From: an uncultured SAR116 cluster alpha proteobacterium
GTDB taxonomy: Bacteria > Pseudomonadota > Alphaproteobacteria > Puniceispirillales > Marisalimonadaceae
Direction: 5' to 3'
DNA length: 64,000 bases
Assembly: GCA_902616615.1 (NCBI GenBank)
Contig: CACMTN010000008.1
Coordinates: forward strand, 1-64,000
Part shown: piece after piece, positions 53,105 through 62,381 of the stretch
How positions within the stretch are numbered: the stretch's first letter is position 1
Layout: the number at the start of each line of letters is the position of its first letter
Notes under the pieces: model-generated
The model's input: only the letters and a program-made list of their open reading frames with translations
Databases searched by the model: none
What the model was told of the DNA's origin: nothing
Translations under genes and position numbers: made by a program

Positions 53105-53115
53105 ATTGTAACAAT
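53105..53115. promoter_or_regulatory. ATTGT-A-ACAAT palindrome, GntR-like candidate site
   Basis: ATTGTAACAAT follows the preceding repeat directly. TTGT/ACAA half sites are common for GntR-type regulators of sugar-acid genes. A third repeat, TTGATTT/AAATCAA, lies at 53121-53139. Short A/T-rich palindromes can arise by chance, so this stays tentative. Confidence 0.35.
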
Positions 53116-53187
53116 CATACTTGATTTAAAAAAAATCAAAAGATAATTTCAGTTTTTTTGCTTTTTATTAGTTGGGGGATAATAAAA

Positions 53188-54711
53188 ATGAATAATATTG
53201 AAAACTTAACAGTTAAACTTAATGAAAATGACAATGTTGCTACAGCATTAAGAGAAATAAATGCTGGTGAAATAACTCAAGATCTTGAGAGTAAAAACAT
53301 TATTCCGAAAGGTCATAAAATTGCCTTAAGAAAAATAGTAAAAGGTGAGAAAATCATCAAATATGACCAATTGATAGGTATTGCTAGCAAAGATATTTTA
53401 CCAGGTGAACATGTACATGTTGAAAATACAAATTTTCAATCAACAGATCATGATTATGAGTTTTCAACATCTGTTAAATTACCCAACATGATTGAACCTG
53501 AAAAAAGAGCTACTTTTAAAGGATACAAAAGACAAAATGGAAAGGTTGGGACAAGAAATTATATTGGGATACTTACTTCTGTAAATTGTTCAGCTACAGC
53601 TGCAAAAAATATTGCAGAAGCATTTGATGAAGAAAAATTATCTAAATTCCCAAATGTTGATGGCGTAGTTTCATTTACTCATGGCACTGGATGTGGAATG
53701 GCAGACTCAGGAGATGGTTTTGACGCTCTTCAAAGAGTCCTTTTAGGGTATATTCAACATCCAAATTTAGCTGGTATATTACTAATTGGATTAGGATGTG
53801 AAGCAAATCAAATCAAGTTTTTAATGGATGCTTTTAACTTGAATGAAAATCCATTTTTTAAAACTATGACCCTACAAGACATGGGAGGCCTTAGAAAAAC
53901 AATTAAAGCTGGAATAAAATGTATTGATGATATGCTTCCTGAAGTTAATTCTATTGAGCGAACTGATCAATCCGTCGAACATTTAAGTGTTGCTCTTCAA
54001 TGTGGAGGATCCGATGCATGGTCTGGTATAACCTCAAACCCTTCACTTGGTCATGCTGCAGATTTAATTGTAAAAAATGGTGGCACTGCAATTTTGGCAG
54101 AAACACCAGAAATTTATGGTGCAGAACACATGCTAACGAGAAGAGCTATTTCTCATGAAGTAGGCAAAAAACTTGTTGATAGAATTCTATGGTGGGAAGA
54201 TTATGTAACAAGAAATAAAGGAAGTTTAAATAATAACCCTTCCCCAGGTAACAAAGCAGGTGGATTAACTACAATATTAGAAAAGTCTCTAGGTGCTGCT
54301 GCTAAAGGTGGAACCACACCTTTAAATGATGTTCTCCTGTATGCACAGCAAGCAGAGAAAAAAGGTTTTTTATTTATGGATAGCCCTGGATACGATCCAG
54401 CATCAGTAACGGGTCAAATTGCTAGTGGTTGTAATGTCGTAACTTTTACTACCGGAAGAGGTTCATGTTTTGGATGTAAACCCTCACCTTCAATTAAAAT
54501 AGCGACCAATACTGAAATGTATAATAATATGGTTGAGGACATGGATGTAAATGCTGGTAAAGTGATTACAGAAAATAAAACTATTGAAGATATTGGACAA
54601 GAAATATTTGATTTGATTGTACGTGTGGCATCTGGCGAAAAATCTAAATCTGAAATTCAAGGTCTTGGTGACTTGGAGTTTGTTCCTTGGCAAATTGGAG
54701 CAACTATGTAA
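53188..54711 (+). CDS. UxaA family altronate/sugar-acid dehydratase with SAF domain
   Basis: A full-length UxaA-type dehydratase of about 507 residues: N-terminal SAF domain (to about 90), then the catalytic region with SFTHGTGCGM and SGCNVVTFTTGRGSCFGC, rich in cysteines for iron. The start is ATG 53188, after GGGGGA. Altronate is the classic substrate. The next two genes (SDR, then FAH hydrolase) instead fit the non-phosphorylative breakdown of a deoxy-sugar acid. In Campylobacter jejuni, UxaA-like proteins belong to the L-fucose pathway. Both altronate and L-fuconate-type substrates should be considered. Confidence 0.85.
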   Translation: MNNIENLTVKLNENDNVATALREINAGEITQDLESKNIIPKGHKIALRKIVKGEKIIKYDQLIGIASKDILPGEHVHVENTNFQSTDHDYEFSTSVKLPNMIEPEKRATFKGYKRQNGKVGTRNYIGILTSVNCSATAAKNIAEAFDEEKLSKFPNVDGVVSFTHGTGCGMADSGDGFDALQRVLLGYIQHPNLAGILLIGLGCEANQIKFLMDAFNLNENPFFKTMTLQDMGGLRKTIKAGIKCIDDMLPEVNSIERTDQSVEHLSVALQCGGSDAWSGITSNPSLGHAADLIVKNGGTAILAETPEIYGAEHMLTRRAISHEVGKKLVDRILWWEDYVTRNKGSLNNNPSPGNKAGGLTTILEKSLGAAAKGGTTPLNDVLLYAQQAEKKGFLFMDSPGYDPASVTGQIASGCNVVTFTTGRGSCFGCKPSPSIKIATNTEMYNNMVEDMDVNAGKVITENKTIEDIGQEIFDLIVRVASGEKSKSEIQGLGDLEFVPWQIGATM

Positions 54712-54720
54712 GGAGTTATT

Positions 54721-55455
54721 ATGATTAATCTAAAAGATAAGACCGCACTTTTAACTGCTTCTGGCCAGGGAATTGGTAAAGCAACGGCTGAAGCTTTCGC
54801 AGAAGCAGGAGCATATGTAATTGCCACAGATATTAATCACAAAAGTTTATCTTTGTTAAAGGATGTAGTTAACGAAACTTATATTCTTGATGTAACAGAT
54901 TATAATGAAATAAAAAAATTAGTTAGCTCGATAAAAGCTCCAGACATTCTTTTTAATTGTGCAGGTATAGTTCATAATGGAACAATTTTAGAATCTACAG
55001 ATGATGATTGGGATTTAGCGTTCAACCTAAATAGTAAATCTATGTATCATATGATAAAGGAGATTCTTCCTGTTATGATTAATAAAGGTGGTGGATCAAT
55101 AATTAATATTGCATCAGTATCATCTTCAACAAAAGGAATACCAAATAGATTTATATATTCAGCGTCTAAAGCTGCAGTATTAGGAATAACTAAATCGGTA
55201 GCAGCTGATTATATCAACCATGGGATTAGATGTAATGCCATTTGTCCAGGAACAATTCAAAGTCCATCATTAGAGCAAAGACTTTTAGATATGGGAGATT
55301 ATGAATTAGCCAAGAAACAATTTGTTGCAAGGCAACCAATGGGAAGATTTGGTGAGGCAGAAGAAGTCGCTAATCTTGCGGTTTATCTAGCTAGTGATGC
55401 ATCAGCTTTTACTACAGGTCAATTCCATATAATTGATGGTGGAATATGTATGTAA
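54721..55455 (+). CDS. SDR, probable 2-keto-3-deoxy-sugar-acid dehydrogenase (BDH2/KDF dehydrogenase-like)
   Basis: A 244-residue NAD-type SDR: TASGQGIG (12-19), D37 for NAD+, NCAG (79-82), Y146 and K150 in YSASK. The whole sequence resembles human BDH2 (DHRS6) and 2-keto-3-deoxy-L-fuconate dehydrogenases (FNLNSKSMYHMIK, RCNAICPGTIQSPSL). It starts 9 bases after UxaA and is followed by an FAH hydrolase. In the L-fucose/L-rhamnose routes this enzyme oxidises C4 of the 2-keto-3-deoxy acid, and the FAH enzyme then cleaves the diketo acid. The context makes that role likely. Confidence 0.82.
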   Translation: MINLKDKTALLTASGQGIGKATAEAFAEAGAYVIATDINHKSLSLLKDVVNETYILDVTDYNEIKKLVSSIKAPDILFNCAGIVHNGTILESTDDDWDLAFNLNSKSMYHMIKEILPVMINKGGGSIINIASVSSSTKGIPNRFIYSASKAAVLGITKSVAADYINHGIRCNAICPGTIQSPSLEQRLLDMGDYELAKKQFVARQPMGRFGEAEEVANLAVYLASDASAFTTGQFHIIDGGICM

Positions 55456-55505
55456 TAAATCAATAATAAAATTTTTAATTATTTTAATTAAAGAAAGGAA
55501 GTAAA

Positions 55506-56348
55506 ATGAAATTATTACGCTACGGAGAAATTGGGAAAGAAAAGCCTGGTATTCTTGACCAGGATGGTAAAATAAGAGATTTGTCTAATCATATTACGGA
55601 TATCAATGGAGACAATATTAGTGAAGAGGGTTTGAATAAAATTTCTATGATTGATTTTTCATCTTTACCAATTATTCCTGAAAATACAAGATTGGGAGCA
55701 TGTGTTGGTAATATTGGAAAATTTCTTTGTATTGGGTTAAATTATTCGGATCACGCTGCAGAAACTGGAATGCCTGTACCAAGTGAACCAATATTATTTT
55801 CAAAGGCAACATCTGCTGTAGTAGGTCCAAATGATAATGTTGAAATACCAAGAAATTCTAATGAAACTGACTGGGAAGTTGAACTTGGTATTATAATTGG
55901 AAAAAAAGCTAAATATATTAATGAAGAAGATGCAGAAGAATATATCGCTGGATATTGTATAGTTAATGATGTTTCAGAAAGAGAATTTCAACTAAAAAAA
56001 GAAGGACAGTGGACTAAAGGGAAATCTTGTGATACTTTTGGGCCAACTGGACCATATTTAGTTACTAAAGATGAAGTGTCTGACGTTCAGAACCTAAAAA
56101 TGTACCTGGATGTTAATGGTAAAAGAATGCAAGATGGTTCTACAAAAACCATGATATTCTCTGCAAAATACATTGTATATTATTTATCACAATTTATGAG
56201 TTTAAATCCTGGCGATATTATTGCTACGGGTACTCCACCTGGAGTTGGTGGTGGAATGAAACCACCTGTTTTTTTAAAAGCGGGCGATAAAATGAAGTTA
56301 GGTATAGAAGGTTTGGGTGAACAAAATCAAACATGTTTCCAAGGTTAA
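55506..56348 (+). CDS. Fumarylacetoacetate hydrolase family, probable 2,4-diketo-3-deoxy-acid hydrolase
   Basis: A 280-residue FAH-fold enzyme. Metal ligands are E124 and E126 (DWEVELGI) and D155 (VNDVSERE), and KGKSCDTFGPTGPYLV forms the substrate lid. The family member that acts in non-phosphorylative L-fucose and L-rhamnose degradation hydrolyses 2,4-diketo-3-deoxyfuconate or -rhamnonate to pyruvate and L-lactate. Its position after UxaA and the SDR supports this. It has AAAGGAAG before the ATG. Fumarylpyruvate or ureidoglycolate-type substrates are alternatives. Confidence 0.83.
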   Translation: MKLLRYGEIGKEKPGILDQDGKIRDLSNHITDINGDNISEEGLNKISMIDFSSLPIIPENTRLGACVGNIGKFLCIGLNYSDHAAETGMPVPSEPILFSKATSAVVGPNDNVEIPRNSNETDWEVELGIIIGKKAKYINEEDAEEYIAGYCIVNDVSEREFQLKKEGQWTKGKSCDTFGPTGPYLVTKDEVSDVQNLKMYLDVNGKRMQDGSTKTMIFSAKYIVYYLSQFMSLNPGDIIATGTPPGVGGGMKPPVFLKAGDKMKLGIEGLGEQNQTCFQG

Positions 56349-56385
56349 TTGGATTTTAACTTAGAACTTTTCGTATAGAACTTAA

Positions 56386-56946
56386 TTAATTTTGAACCTT
56401 TACTATGCAGGGAGTTTCAGTTTTTTGATTAATATCAAAAATTGATCTTCCTGTATGATTGAGATGTTTTCCATATGTATGTATAGAAAGAGCTATCTCA
56501 CGACCATTATTCCAAACACTATGTATGTCTTCTGGCAAACAACAAGTAGCATCTCCTGCGTATATAGTTTCTTCATTTGTTTTTACTAAATCCGCAAAAC
56601 CTTCTGTAGTTCCATCATCTATTCTTTTGTAACTAGTTTCATGTTCTTGTCCTTGAATACCAGCAACAACCGCCCATGTTTTGTGATTATGTGGCGCAAG
56701 TCCCTCTCCAGGAGCCCACGCAATTGCAAAAACAGCTAAACTATGGTCTTTTTCTTCGTGCAGTAAATGCAATCCAAATCCCTGTTCTTTATCTACATTA
56801 AAATATTCTGGCTTAACCCAACTTTTGTTTGCTGCTATTTTTTTTGATAATGGTTTTATTCTATCGATTATCTTTCCCTCGTCAGTCTCTTCTTTTACAA
56901 CTAAACGAATATCAGTTACATAATCCTCAATTGAATATTCAGTCAT
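56386..56946 (-). CDS. Cysteine dioxygenase-like cupin (3-mercaptopropionate dioxygenase family)
   Basis: A cupin of about 186 residues with the iron ligands H-x-H in APHNHKTWAVVAG and a third histidine in IHSVWNNG; LSIHTYGKHL follows. The pattern fits the thiol dioxygenase group, bacterial 3-mercaptopropionate or cysteine dioxygenase, which oxidises a thiol to a sulfinate with O2. ATG 56946 is preferred to an in-frame TTG at 56958 because GGGGGAGG sits just before it. It lies downstream of eda on the same strand across a 114-base gap and has no sulfur genes beside it. Confidence 0.75.
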   Translation of the reverse strand: MTEYSIEDYVTDIRLVVKEETDEGKIIDRIKPLSKKIAANKSWVKPEYFNVDKEQGFGLHLLHEEKDHSLAVFAIAWAPGEGLAPHNHKTWAVVAGIQGQEHETSYKRIDDGTTEGFADLVKTNEETIYAGDATCCLPEDIHSVWNNGREIALSIHTYGKHLNHTGRSIFDINQKTETPCIVKVQN

Positions 56947-57060
56947 TGCCTCCCCCAAGTTTTTAAAAACACATAAAACTAATTTCTAAATATAATGATA
57001 GACAAATCAAAATATTTTACAAAAAAATTTATTTATTATTTATTTAGAACAAACAGGAAA

Positions 57061-57681
57061 TTATTTCGACAAACTACTTGCTAATAAAGCTCTTTTTGTA
57101 ATTTCTTTGTAATCTCTGCTTTCAGGTGGAATTATCCAACTGCCGCCTACACATATTACATTCTTTTGACTAAGCCATACATGAGCGTTATTTTGGTTAA
57201 TACCACCTGTTGGGCAAAACAAAATTTCAGGAAATGGCCCACTTAAAGATTTAAGATATTCAAGACCACCTGCGGCTTGTGCTGGAAAAAATTTAAAAAA
57301 TTTATAATCTAAATTCATTAAATTCATAATATCACTGGAGTTTGAAACTCCCGGCAGGAATGGAAATTCTTTTTCTAGTGCATGTGTTGCAAGGGAAATT
57401 GTAGAACCAGGACTAACAGCAAATTTCGCTCCAGCGTCTTTTACGGAATTTAAATCTTCATTGTTTAAAACTGTACCTGCTCCAATTTTCAATGAAGGAA
57501 ATTTTTTAGACGCAATCTCTATTGCTTTTAGGGCAGTATCCGTTCTTAATGTGATTTCAAGTACCTTAAGATTTCCATTGATTAGAGCCTCAAATAAATA
57601 TTCAACATTATCAATATTATTGATTGTCAATACAGGCATAACAGGAGACATTGAAAGAGTAGATTTAATATAATTATGCAT
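57061..57681 (-). CDS. eda: KDPG/KHG aldolase
   Basis: A class I aldolase of about 206 residues. E43 or E44 is in LEITLRT, the Schiff-base lysine is in FKFFPA, and CPTGGINQNN binds phosphate. It splits 2-keto-3-deoxy-6-phosphogluconate to pyruvate and glyceraldehyde 3-phosphate. KdgK (48440) would make the substrate. ATG 57681 is chosen over the adjacent TTG 57684; neither has a clear Shine-Dalgarno. It diverges from denD. The glucose-side Edd enzyme is not seen; the IlvD/EDD protein here looks pentonate-specific. Confidence 0.87.
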   Translation of the reverse strand: MHNYIKSTLSMSPVMPVLTINNIDNVEYLFEALINGNLKVLEITLRTDTALKAIEIASKKFPSLKIGAGTVLNNEDLNSVKDAGAKFAVSPGSTISLATHALEKEFPFLPGVSNSSDIMNLMNLDYKFFKFFPAQAAGGLEYLKSLSGPFPEILFCPTGGINQNNAHVWLSQKNVICVGGSWIIPPESRDYKEITKRALLASSLSK

Positions 57682-57775
57682 CAATTTATCAAAAATTTAT
57701 TTTTTATTTTTACTTTCTATTTTAATATGTTGTTATTCAAAATTCTTCAATCAATAAATTAATAAAGAGGGTTTT

Positions 57776-58747
57776 ATGAAAATATTAATAATGGGTGGAG
57801 CTGGGATGATTGGGCAAAAACTGCTTAATCTCTTATTAAAAAAAGAAAAATTAAATAATCAAAAAATCAGTGAAATCACATTGTTTGATATCATAAAAGC
57901 CCCCTATCCTAATAATACTAATGTTCCAATACAATCAAAGTCAGGTGATATTTCAGATATAGATGTCAGTAAAAATCTTATTTTATCTAAGCCTGATATA
58001 ATTTTTCATTTGGCTGCTATAGTTTCAGGACAAGCTGAACAAGAATTTGATTTAGGTTGGGATATAAATGCAAAAGGAAGCTGGGGTTTATTTGAAGCAA
58101 TAAGACATCAAGGAGAAAATTATTGCCCAAGATTAGTTTTTACAAGCTCAATAGCAGTTTTTGGCGCCCCATTCCCAGATAAGATACCCGATGATTTTTT
58201 TACAACTCCTCTTACATCTTATGGAGCCCAAAAAGCTATATCTGAGTTATTGTTAGCGGATTACTCAAGAAAAAAAATGATTGATGGTGTATCAATAAGA
58301 TTACCAACTATTTGTGTAAGACCTGGCAAACCTAATCTTGCAGCTTCAGGTTTCTTTTCTGGAATTATACGTGAGCCTTTAAATGGTCAAGAAGCAATTC
58401 TCCCCGTTAATCTTGATGTAAGACATTGGCATGCAACACCAAGAGCTGCTGCAGGTTTTCTAGTTCATGCTGCAGAAATTGATACATCAAAATTAAATGA
58501 CAGAATAACATTAAACATGCCCGGTTTATCTGTAACCGTTCAAGAACAAATAGACGCATTAGAGAGAGTTGCTGGCAGTGATGTTGTAAAACTTATTAAA
58601 CATCAACCTGACCCAACAATACAAAAAATAGTAAGTGGATGGGCAAGAAATTTTGATACAAAAAGATCCATTGAACTAGGTTTCAAAGCAGAAACAAATT
58701 TCGATGAAATTATCAAAACTTATATTGAAGACGATTTAAAAAAATAA
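57776..58747 (+). CDS. denD: D-erythronate dehydrogenase-like NAD-dependent epimerase-fold enzyme
   Basis: An extended SDR of 323 residues: GGAGMIG (7-13), FTSSIAVFGAP, then SYGAQKA with the catalytic Tyr and Lys. The stretches HLAAIVSGQAEQEFDLG, RLPTICVRPGKPN and ASGFFSGIIREPL match DenD. DenD oxidises D-erythronate to 2-oxo-tetronate for OtnI. GAGGG precedes the ATG. It is followed by a fused hydantoinase gene 27 bases later. With LtnD-like, OtnI and OtnC also in the window, only the OtnK kinase is missing from the tetronate route. Confidence 0.83.
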   Translation: MKILIMGGAGMIGQKLLNLLLKKEKLNNQKISEITLFDIIKAPYPNNTNVPIQSKSGDISDIDVSKNLILSKPDIIFHLAAIVSGQAEQEFDLGWDINAKGSWGLFEAIRHQGENYCPRLVFTSSIAVFGAPFPDKIPDDFFTTPLTSYGAQKAISELLLADYSRKKMIDGVSIRLPTICVRPGKPNLAASGFFSGIIREPLNGQEAILPVNLDVRHWHATPRAAAGFLVHAAEIDTSKLNDRITLNMPGLSVTVQEQIDALERVAGSDVVKLIKHQPDPTIQKIVSGWARNFDTKRSIELGFKAETNFDEIIKTYIEDDLKK

Positions 58748-58774
58748 TCTTATTTATATACATAATACTGGCAA

Positions 58775-61700
58775 ATGAATATGTGGCAATTTTGGATAGA
58801 TAGAGGTGGTACATTCACCGATATAGTAGCAAAAAAACCTGATGGCAAGATAATAATTGATAAGCTTTTATCTGAGAACTCTGACGCTTACAAAGATGCT
58901 GCAGTTGAAGGTATAAGAAGAATTCTTGAGCTCAAAAAAGAAGACAAAATTCCTACAGATATTATTTCTTCAGTAAAAATGGGTACAACCGTTGCAACTA
59001 ATGCACTACTTGAAAGAAAAGGTGACAGAACTCTTCTACTTATTACAAAAGGCTTTGGAGACTTATTAAGAATTGGTTATCAAAATAGACCTCTTTTGTT
59101 TGATCTAAATATCAAATTACCAGAGTTGTTATACGAAAGAGTAGTAGAAGTATCAGAAAGATTAAACGAGAAAGGTGAAATAGTTACTAAATTAAATGAG
59201 GAAGAAGTACGTAATTCATTAATCAAAGCAAAATCAGACGGTATAAATAGTGTAGCTATTGCTTTTATGCATTCATATATAAATCCCGATCATGAAAATA
59301 AAATTGAACAAATTGCAAAAGAAGAAAATTTTAATCAAATTTCAGTAAGTCATAAAGTATCTCCACTAATTAAATTAGTTGGTAGAGGTGATACCACCGT
59401 AGTTGATGCTTATTTATCGCCAATTCTTAGACGGTATGTAAATCAAGTTTCAGAAGAACTTAAAGATACTAAATCTACTCAATTAATGTTTATGCAATCC
59501 AATGGGGGCCTAACAGACGCCAATCTTTTCCAAGGTAAAGATGCTTTATTATCTGGCCCAGCTGGAGGAGTTGTGAGTATGACACAAACCGGAAAGCAAG
59601 CGGGATTTAATAAGTTAATTGGATTTGATATGGGTGGAACCTCTACAGATGTATGCCATTTTGCTGGTGAGTTTGAAAGATCGTTTGAAACAGAATTAGC
59701 AGGTGTAAGAATTAGAGCTCCTATGATGCAGATTAATACTGTGGCAGCAGGTGGTGGCTCAATTCTTTTCTATAAAGATGGTAGATTTCAAGTTGGCCCA
59801 GAGAGCGCTGGAGCAATTCCCGGCCCAGCATCATATGGTAGAGGTGGACCTTTAACTGTAACTGATTGCAACGTCTTATTAGGTAAATTAAATCCAGGTT
59901 TTTTTCCAAAAGTTTTTGGGAAAACTGGCGATCAACCTTTAAATTTTGAAATTGTAAAGAAAAAGTTTTTGGATTTGTCAGACAAAATTTCTAAAGAAAA
60001 AAATGAGCCTATGATGGATATCTTTAAAATGGCTGAAGGTTTTTTAAAAATAGCTGTCGAGAACATGGCTAATGCAATAAAAAAAATATCGATTCAAAAA
60101 GGTTATGATGTAACAAATTACATGTTGAATTGTTTTGGAGGTGCAGGCGGGCAACATGCATGTAATGTTGCTGACTCTCTTGGTATTTCAAATGTTATGA
60201 TTCATCCATATGCTGGAGTTTTATCAGCCTACGGAATGGGCCTTGCTGAAATTAGAAGTATTAGGGAAGGTCATTTTGAAAAAAATATCACAAATATTTT
60301 AGACGCTGAAAACTTAATTGAAATCTTATCTTTACAAGCAAAAAAAGATCTAATTGATCAAGATATTTCTGATGCTTCAATTATTCTCTTGAAAAATGCT
60401 TTTTTGCATTATAAAGGTTCACATCAAAATTTAGAAATCAAATTTGATACACCTGAAAATATGAGAAAATCTTTTGAACAAGAACATAAAAAACGCTTTG
60501 GTTTTTTTGTTCAAGATAGAGAAATATTTATTGAAATGCTAACTGTTGAGGCTGTAGGTAAAAAAACAGAAAACTATGATTTTTTAAATCCTAACACATC
60601 AACTACAAAGGCAAATCCTATTACATTCAAAAAAATGTATGTAAATGGCTCAGAAATTAATACACCAATCTATAAAAGGGATGAATTAATAATTGGACAG
60701 AATATTTCAGGTCCAGCTATTATTGTAGAAGCAACAGGTACTAACATAATTGATGATGGTTGGTCTGGAACTTTAGACAAGCATTATAATTTAATCTTAT
60801 CTAGAGTAGAAGAAAAGAAACTTCAAAAAGGAATAGGAACATCTGTAGATGTTGTAATGCTTGAAGTATTTAACAATCTTTTTATGAATATTGCAGAACA
60901 AATGGGTGCAACGTTAGCAAACACTGCTTATTCAGTGAATATAAAAGAAAGATTAGATTTTTCATGTGCTCTTTTTAATAATGAAGGATCTTTAGTTGCC
61001 AATGCCCCTCATGTTCCAGTTCATTTAGGATCTATGTCAGAGGCAATAAAAACAGTAGTTAGGTTAAACAAAGATAATATTTATCCAGATGATGTTTTTG
61101 TACTCAACGCCCCGTTTAATGGTGGAACACATCTTCCTGATGTAACGGTGATAACTCCAGTTTTTGATAAAAATGGAAAAGAAATTATATTTTTTGTTGC
61201 CTCTCGTGGCCATCATGCAGACATAGGAGGTAAAACACCAGGTTCTGGTCCACCAGACTCAAAACATATTGAAGAAGAAGGTGTCTTGATTGATAATTTT
61301 AAGTTGTTTGATAAGGGTATATTTCGTGAGCAAGAAATGAGAAAAATCTTATCATCAGGTAAGTATCCATGTCGAAATGTTGAACATAATATGGCAGATC
61401 TTGCAGCTCAAGTTGCAGCAAATAAAACAGGTATTAATGAAATTAATTCAATGATTGACCAATTTGGTATTGAAACTGTGCACGCCTACATGAATCATGT
61501 ACAAGATAATGCTGAAGAAAGTATACGTAATGCCATAGTTAATTTAAAACAAGGTGAATATGAGTATGAACTTGATAATGGTGAGTTCATTAGAGTTAAT
61601 GTAAAAATTGATAAAGAAAATCGTGAAGCTATAATTGATTTTACAGGCACAGCCCCAAAAAACCCTTTCAATTACAATGCCCCAATAGCTGTATGCTATG

Positions 61701-62374
61701 CAGTAATATTATATGTATTTAGAACTTTAGTTGGAAATAATATTCCACTTAATGAAGGTTGCTTCAAACCAATAAAAATTATTATACCAAATAATTCTAT
61801 GATAAATGCAAAGTATCCTTCTGCTGTGATAGCAGGCAATACAGAAGTGAGCCAATTGACATGTAACGCGTTATTTGGAGCACTTGGAGTGATTGCTGGC
61901 AGTCAAGCAACGATGAATAATTTTATCTGGGGGAATGAAAAAATTCAGAATTATGAAACTATTTGCGGAGGAACTGGTGCTGGTCCAAATTTTCATGGCA
62001 CATCAGCTATTCAAACTCATATGACCAATACCAGAAGCACTGATCCAGAAGTATTAGAAACTCGTTTTCCTGTAAGACTTGAAGAATTTTCAATAAGAAA
62101 AAATTCAGGTGGTAAGGGTAAATTCAATGGAGGTGACGGCGTTACCAGAAAATTAAGATTTTTAGAGCCTATGACTGTTACAACATTGTGTTCACATCGA
62201 AAAATAAAGCCATTTGGTTTAAATGGAGGTGGTCCTGGAGACTGTGGTAAAGAATGGCTTGAAAAAGCAGATGGAAGTATACTTAGTCTTTCTGGTAACG
62301 ATAGTTGTCAAGTAAAAATTAATGATCTTTTTGTTATGGAAACACCAGGTGGTGGTGCATTTGGAAAAAAATAA
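58775..62374 (+). CDS. Fused HyuA-HyuB hydantoinase / 5-oxoprolinase family protein
   Basis: A 1199-residue fusion. The HyuA half (about 1-680) starts [14 protein letters not shown] and has [11 protein letters not shown], both ATP-binding motifs of the actin-like fold. The HyuB half (about 690-1199) has [20 protein letters not shown] and [15 protein letters not shown]. The family uses ATP to open cyclic amides such as 5-oxoproline or hydantoins, and includes acetone carboxylase-like enzymes. The fused layout is like eukaryotic oxoprolinase. A second ATG at 58781 gives the usual beginning ([10 protein letters not shown]). The substrate is undetermined. Confidence 0.87.
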   Translation: MNMWQFWIDRGGTFTDIVAKKPDGKIIIDKLLSENSDAYKDAAVEGIRRILELKKEDKIPTDIISSVKMGTTVATNALLERKGDRTLLLITKGFGDLLRIGYQNRPLLFDLNIKLPELLYERVVEVSERLNEKGEIVTKLNEEEVRNSLIKAKSDGINSVAIAFMHSYINPDHENKIEQIAKEENFNQISVSHKVSPLIKLVGRGDTTVVDAYLSPILRRYVNQVSEELKDTKSTQLMFMQSNGGLTDANLFQGKDALLSGPAGGVVSMTQTGKQAGFNKLIGFDMGGTSTDVCHFAGEFERSFETELAGVRIRAPMMQINTVAAGGGSILFYKDGRFQVGPESAGAIPGPASYGRGGPLTVTDCNVLLGKLNPGFFPKVFGKTGDQPLNFEIVKKKFLDLSDKISKEKNEPMMDIFKMAEGFLKIAVENMANAIKKISIQKGYDVTNYMLNCFGGAGGQHACNVADSLGISNVMIHPYAGVLSAYGMGLAEIRSIREGHFEKNITNILDAENLIEILSLQAKKDLIDQDISDASIILLKNAFLHYKGSHQNLEIKFDTPENMRKSFEQEHKKRFGFFVQDREIFIEMLTVEAVGKKTENYDFLNPNTSTTKANPITFKKMYVNGSEINTPIYKRDELIIGQNISGPAIIVEATGTNIIDDGWSGTLDKHYNLILSRVEEKKLQKGIGTSVDVVMLEVFNNLFMNIAEQMGATLANTAYSVNIKERLDFSCALFNNEGSLVANAPHVPVHLGSMSEAIKTVVRLNKDNIYPDDVFVLNAPFNGGTHLPDVTVITPVFDKNGKEIIFFVASRGHHADIGGKTPGSGPPDSKHIEEEGVLIDNFKLFDKGIFREQEMRKILSSGKYPCRNVEHNMADLAAQVAANKTGINEINSMIDQFGIETVHAYMNHVQDNAEESIRNAIVNLKQGEYEYELDNGEFIRVNVKIDKENREAIIDFTGTAPKNPFNYNAPIAVCYAVILYVFRTLVGNNIPLNEGCFKPIKIIIPNNSMINAKYPSAVIAGNTEVSQLTCNALFGALGVIAGSQATMNNFIWGNEKIQNYETICGGTGAGPNFHGTSAIQTHMTNTRSTDPEVLETRFPVRLEEFSIRKNSGGKGKFNGGDGVTRKLRFLEPMTVTTLCSHRKIKPFGLNGGGPGDCGKEWLEKADGSILSLSGNDSCQVKINDLFVMETPGGGAFGKK

Positions 62375-62381
62375 ATTTAAA

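Noticed and set aside
58775..62374. A 1.2-kb-residue fusion protein that might be a novel megasynthase-like enzyme.
   Set aside because: It is the known HyuA-HyuB fused layout of the oxoprolinase family; both halves have standard motifs.
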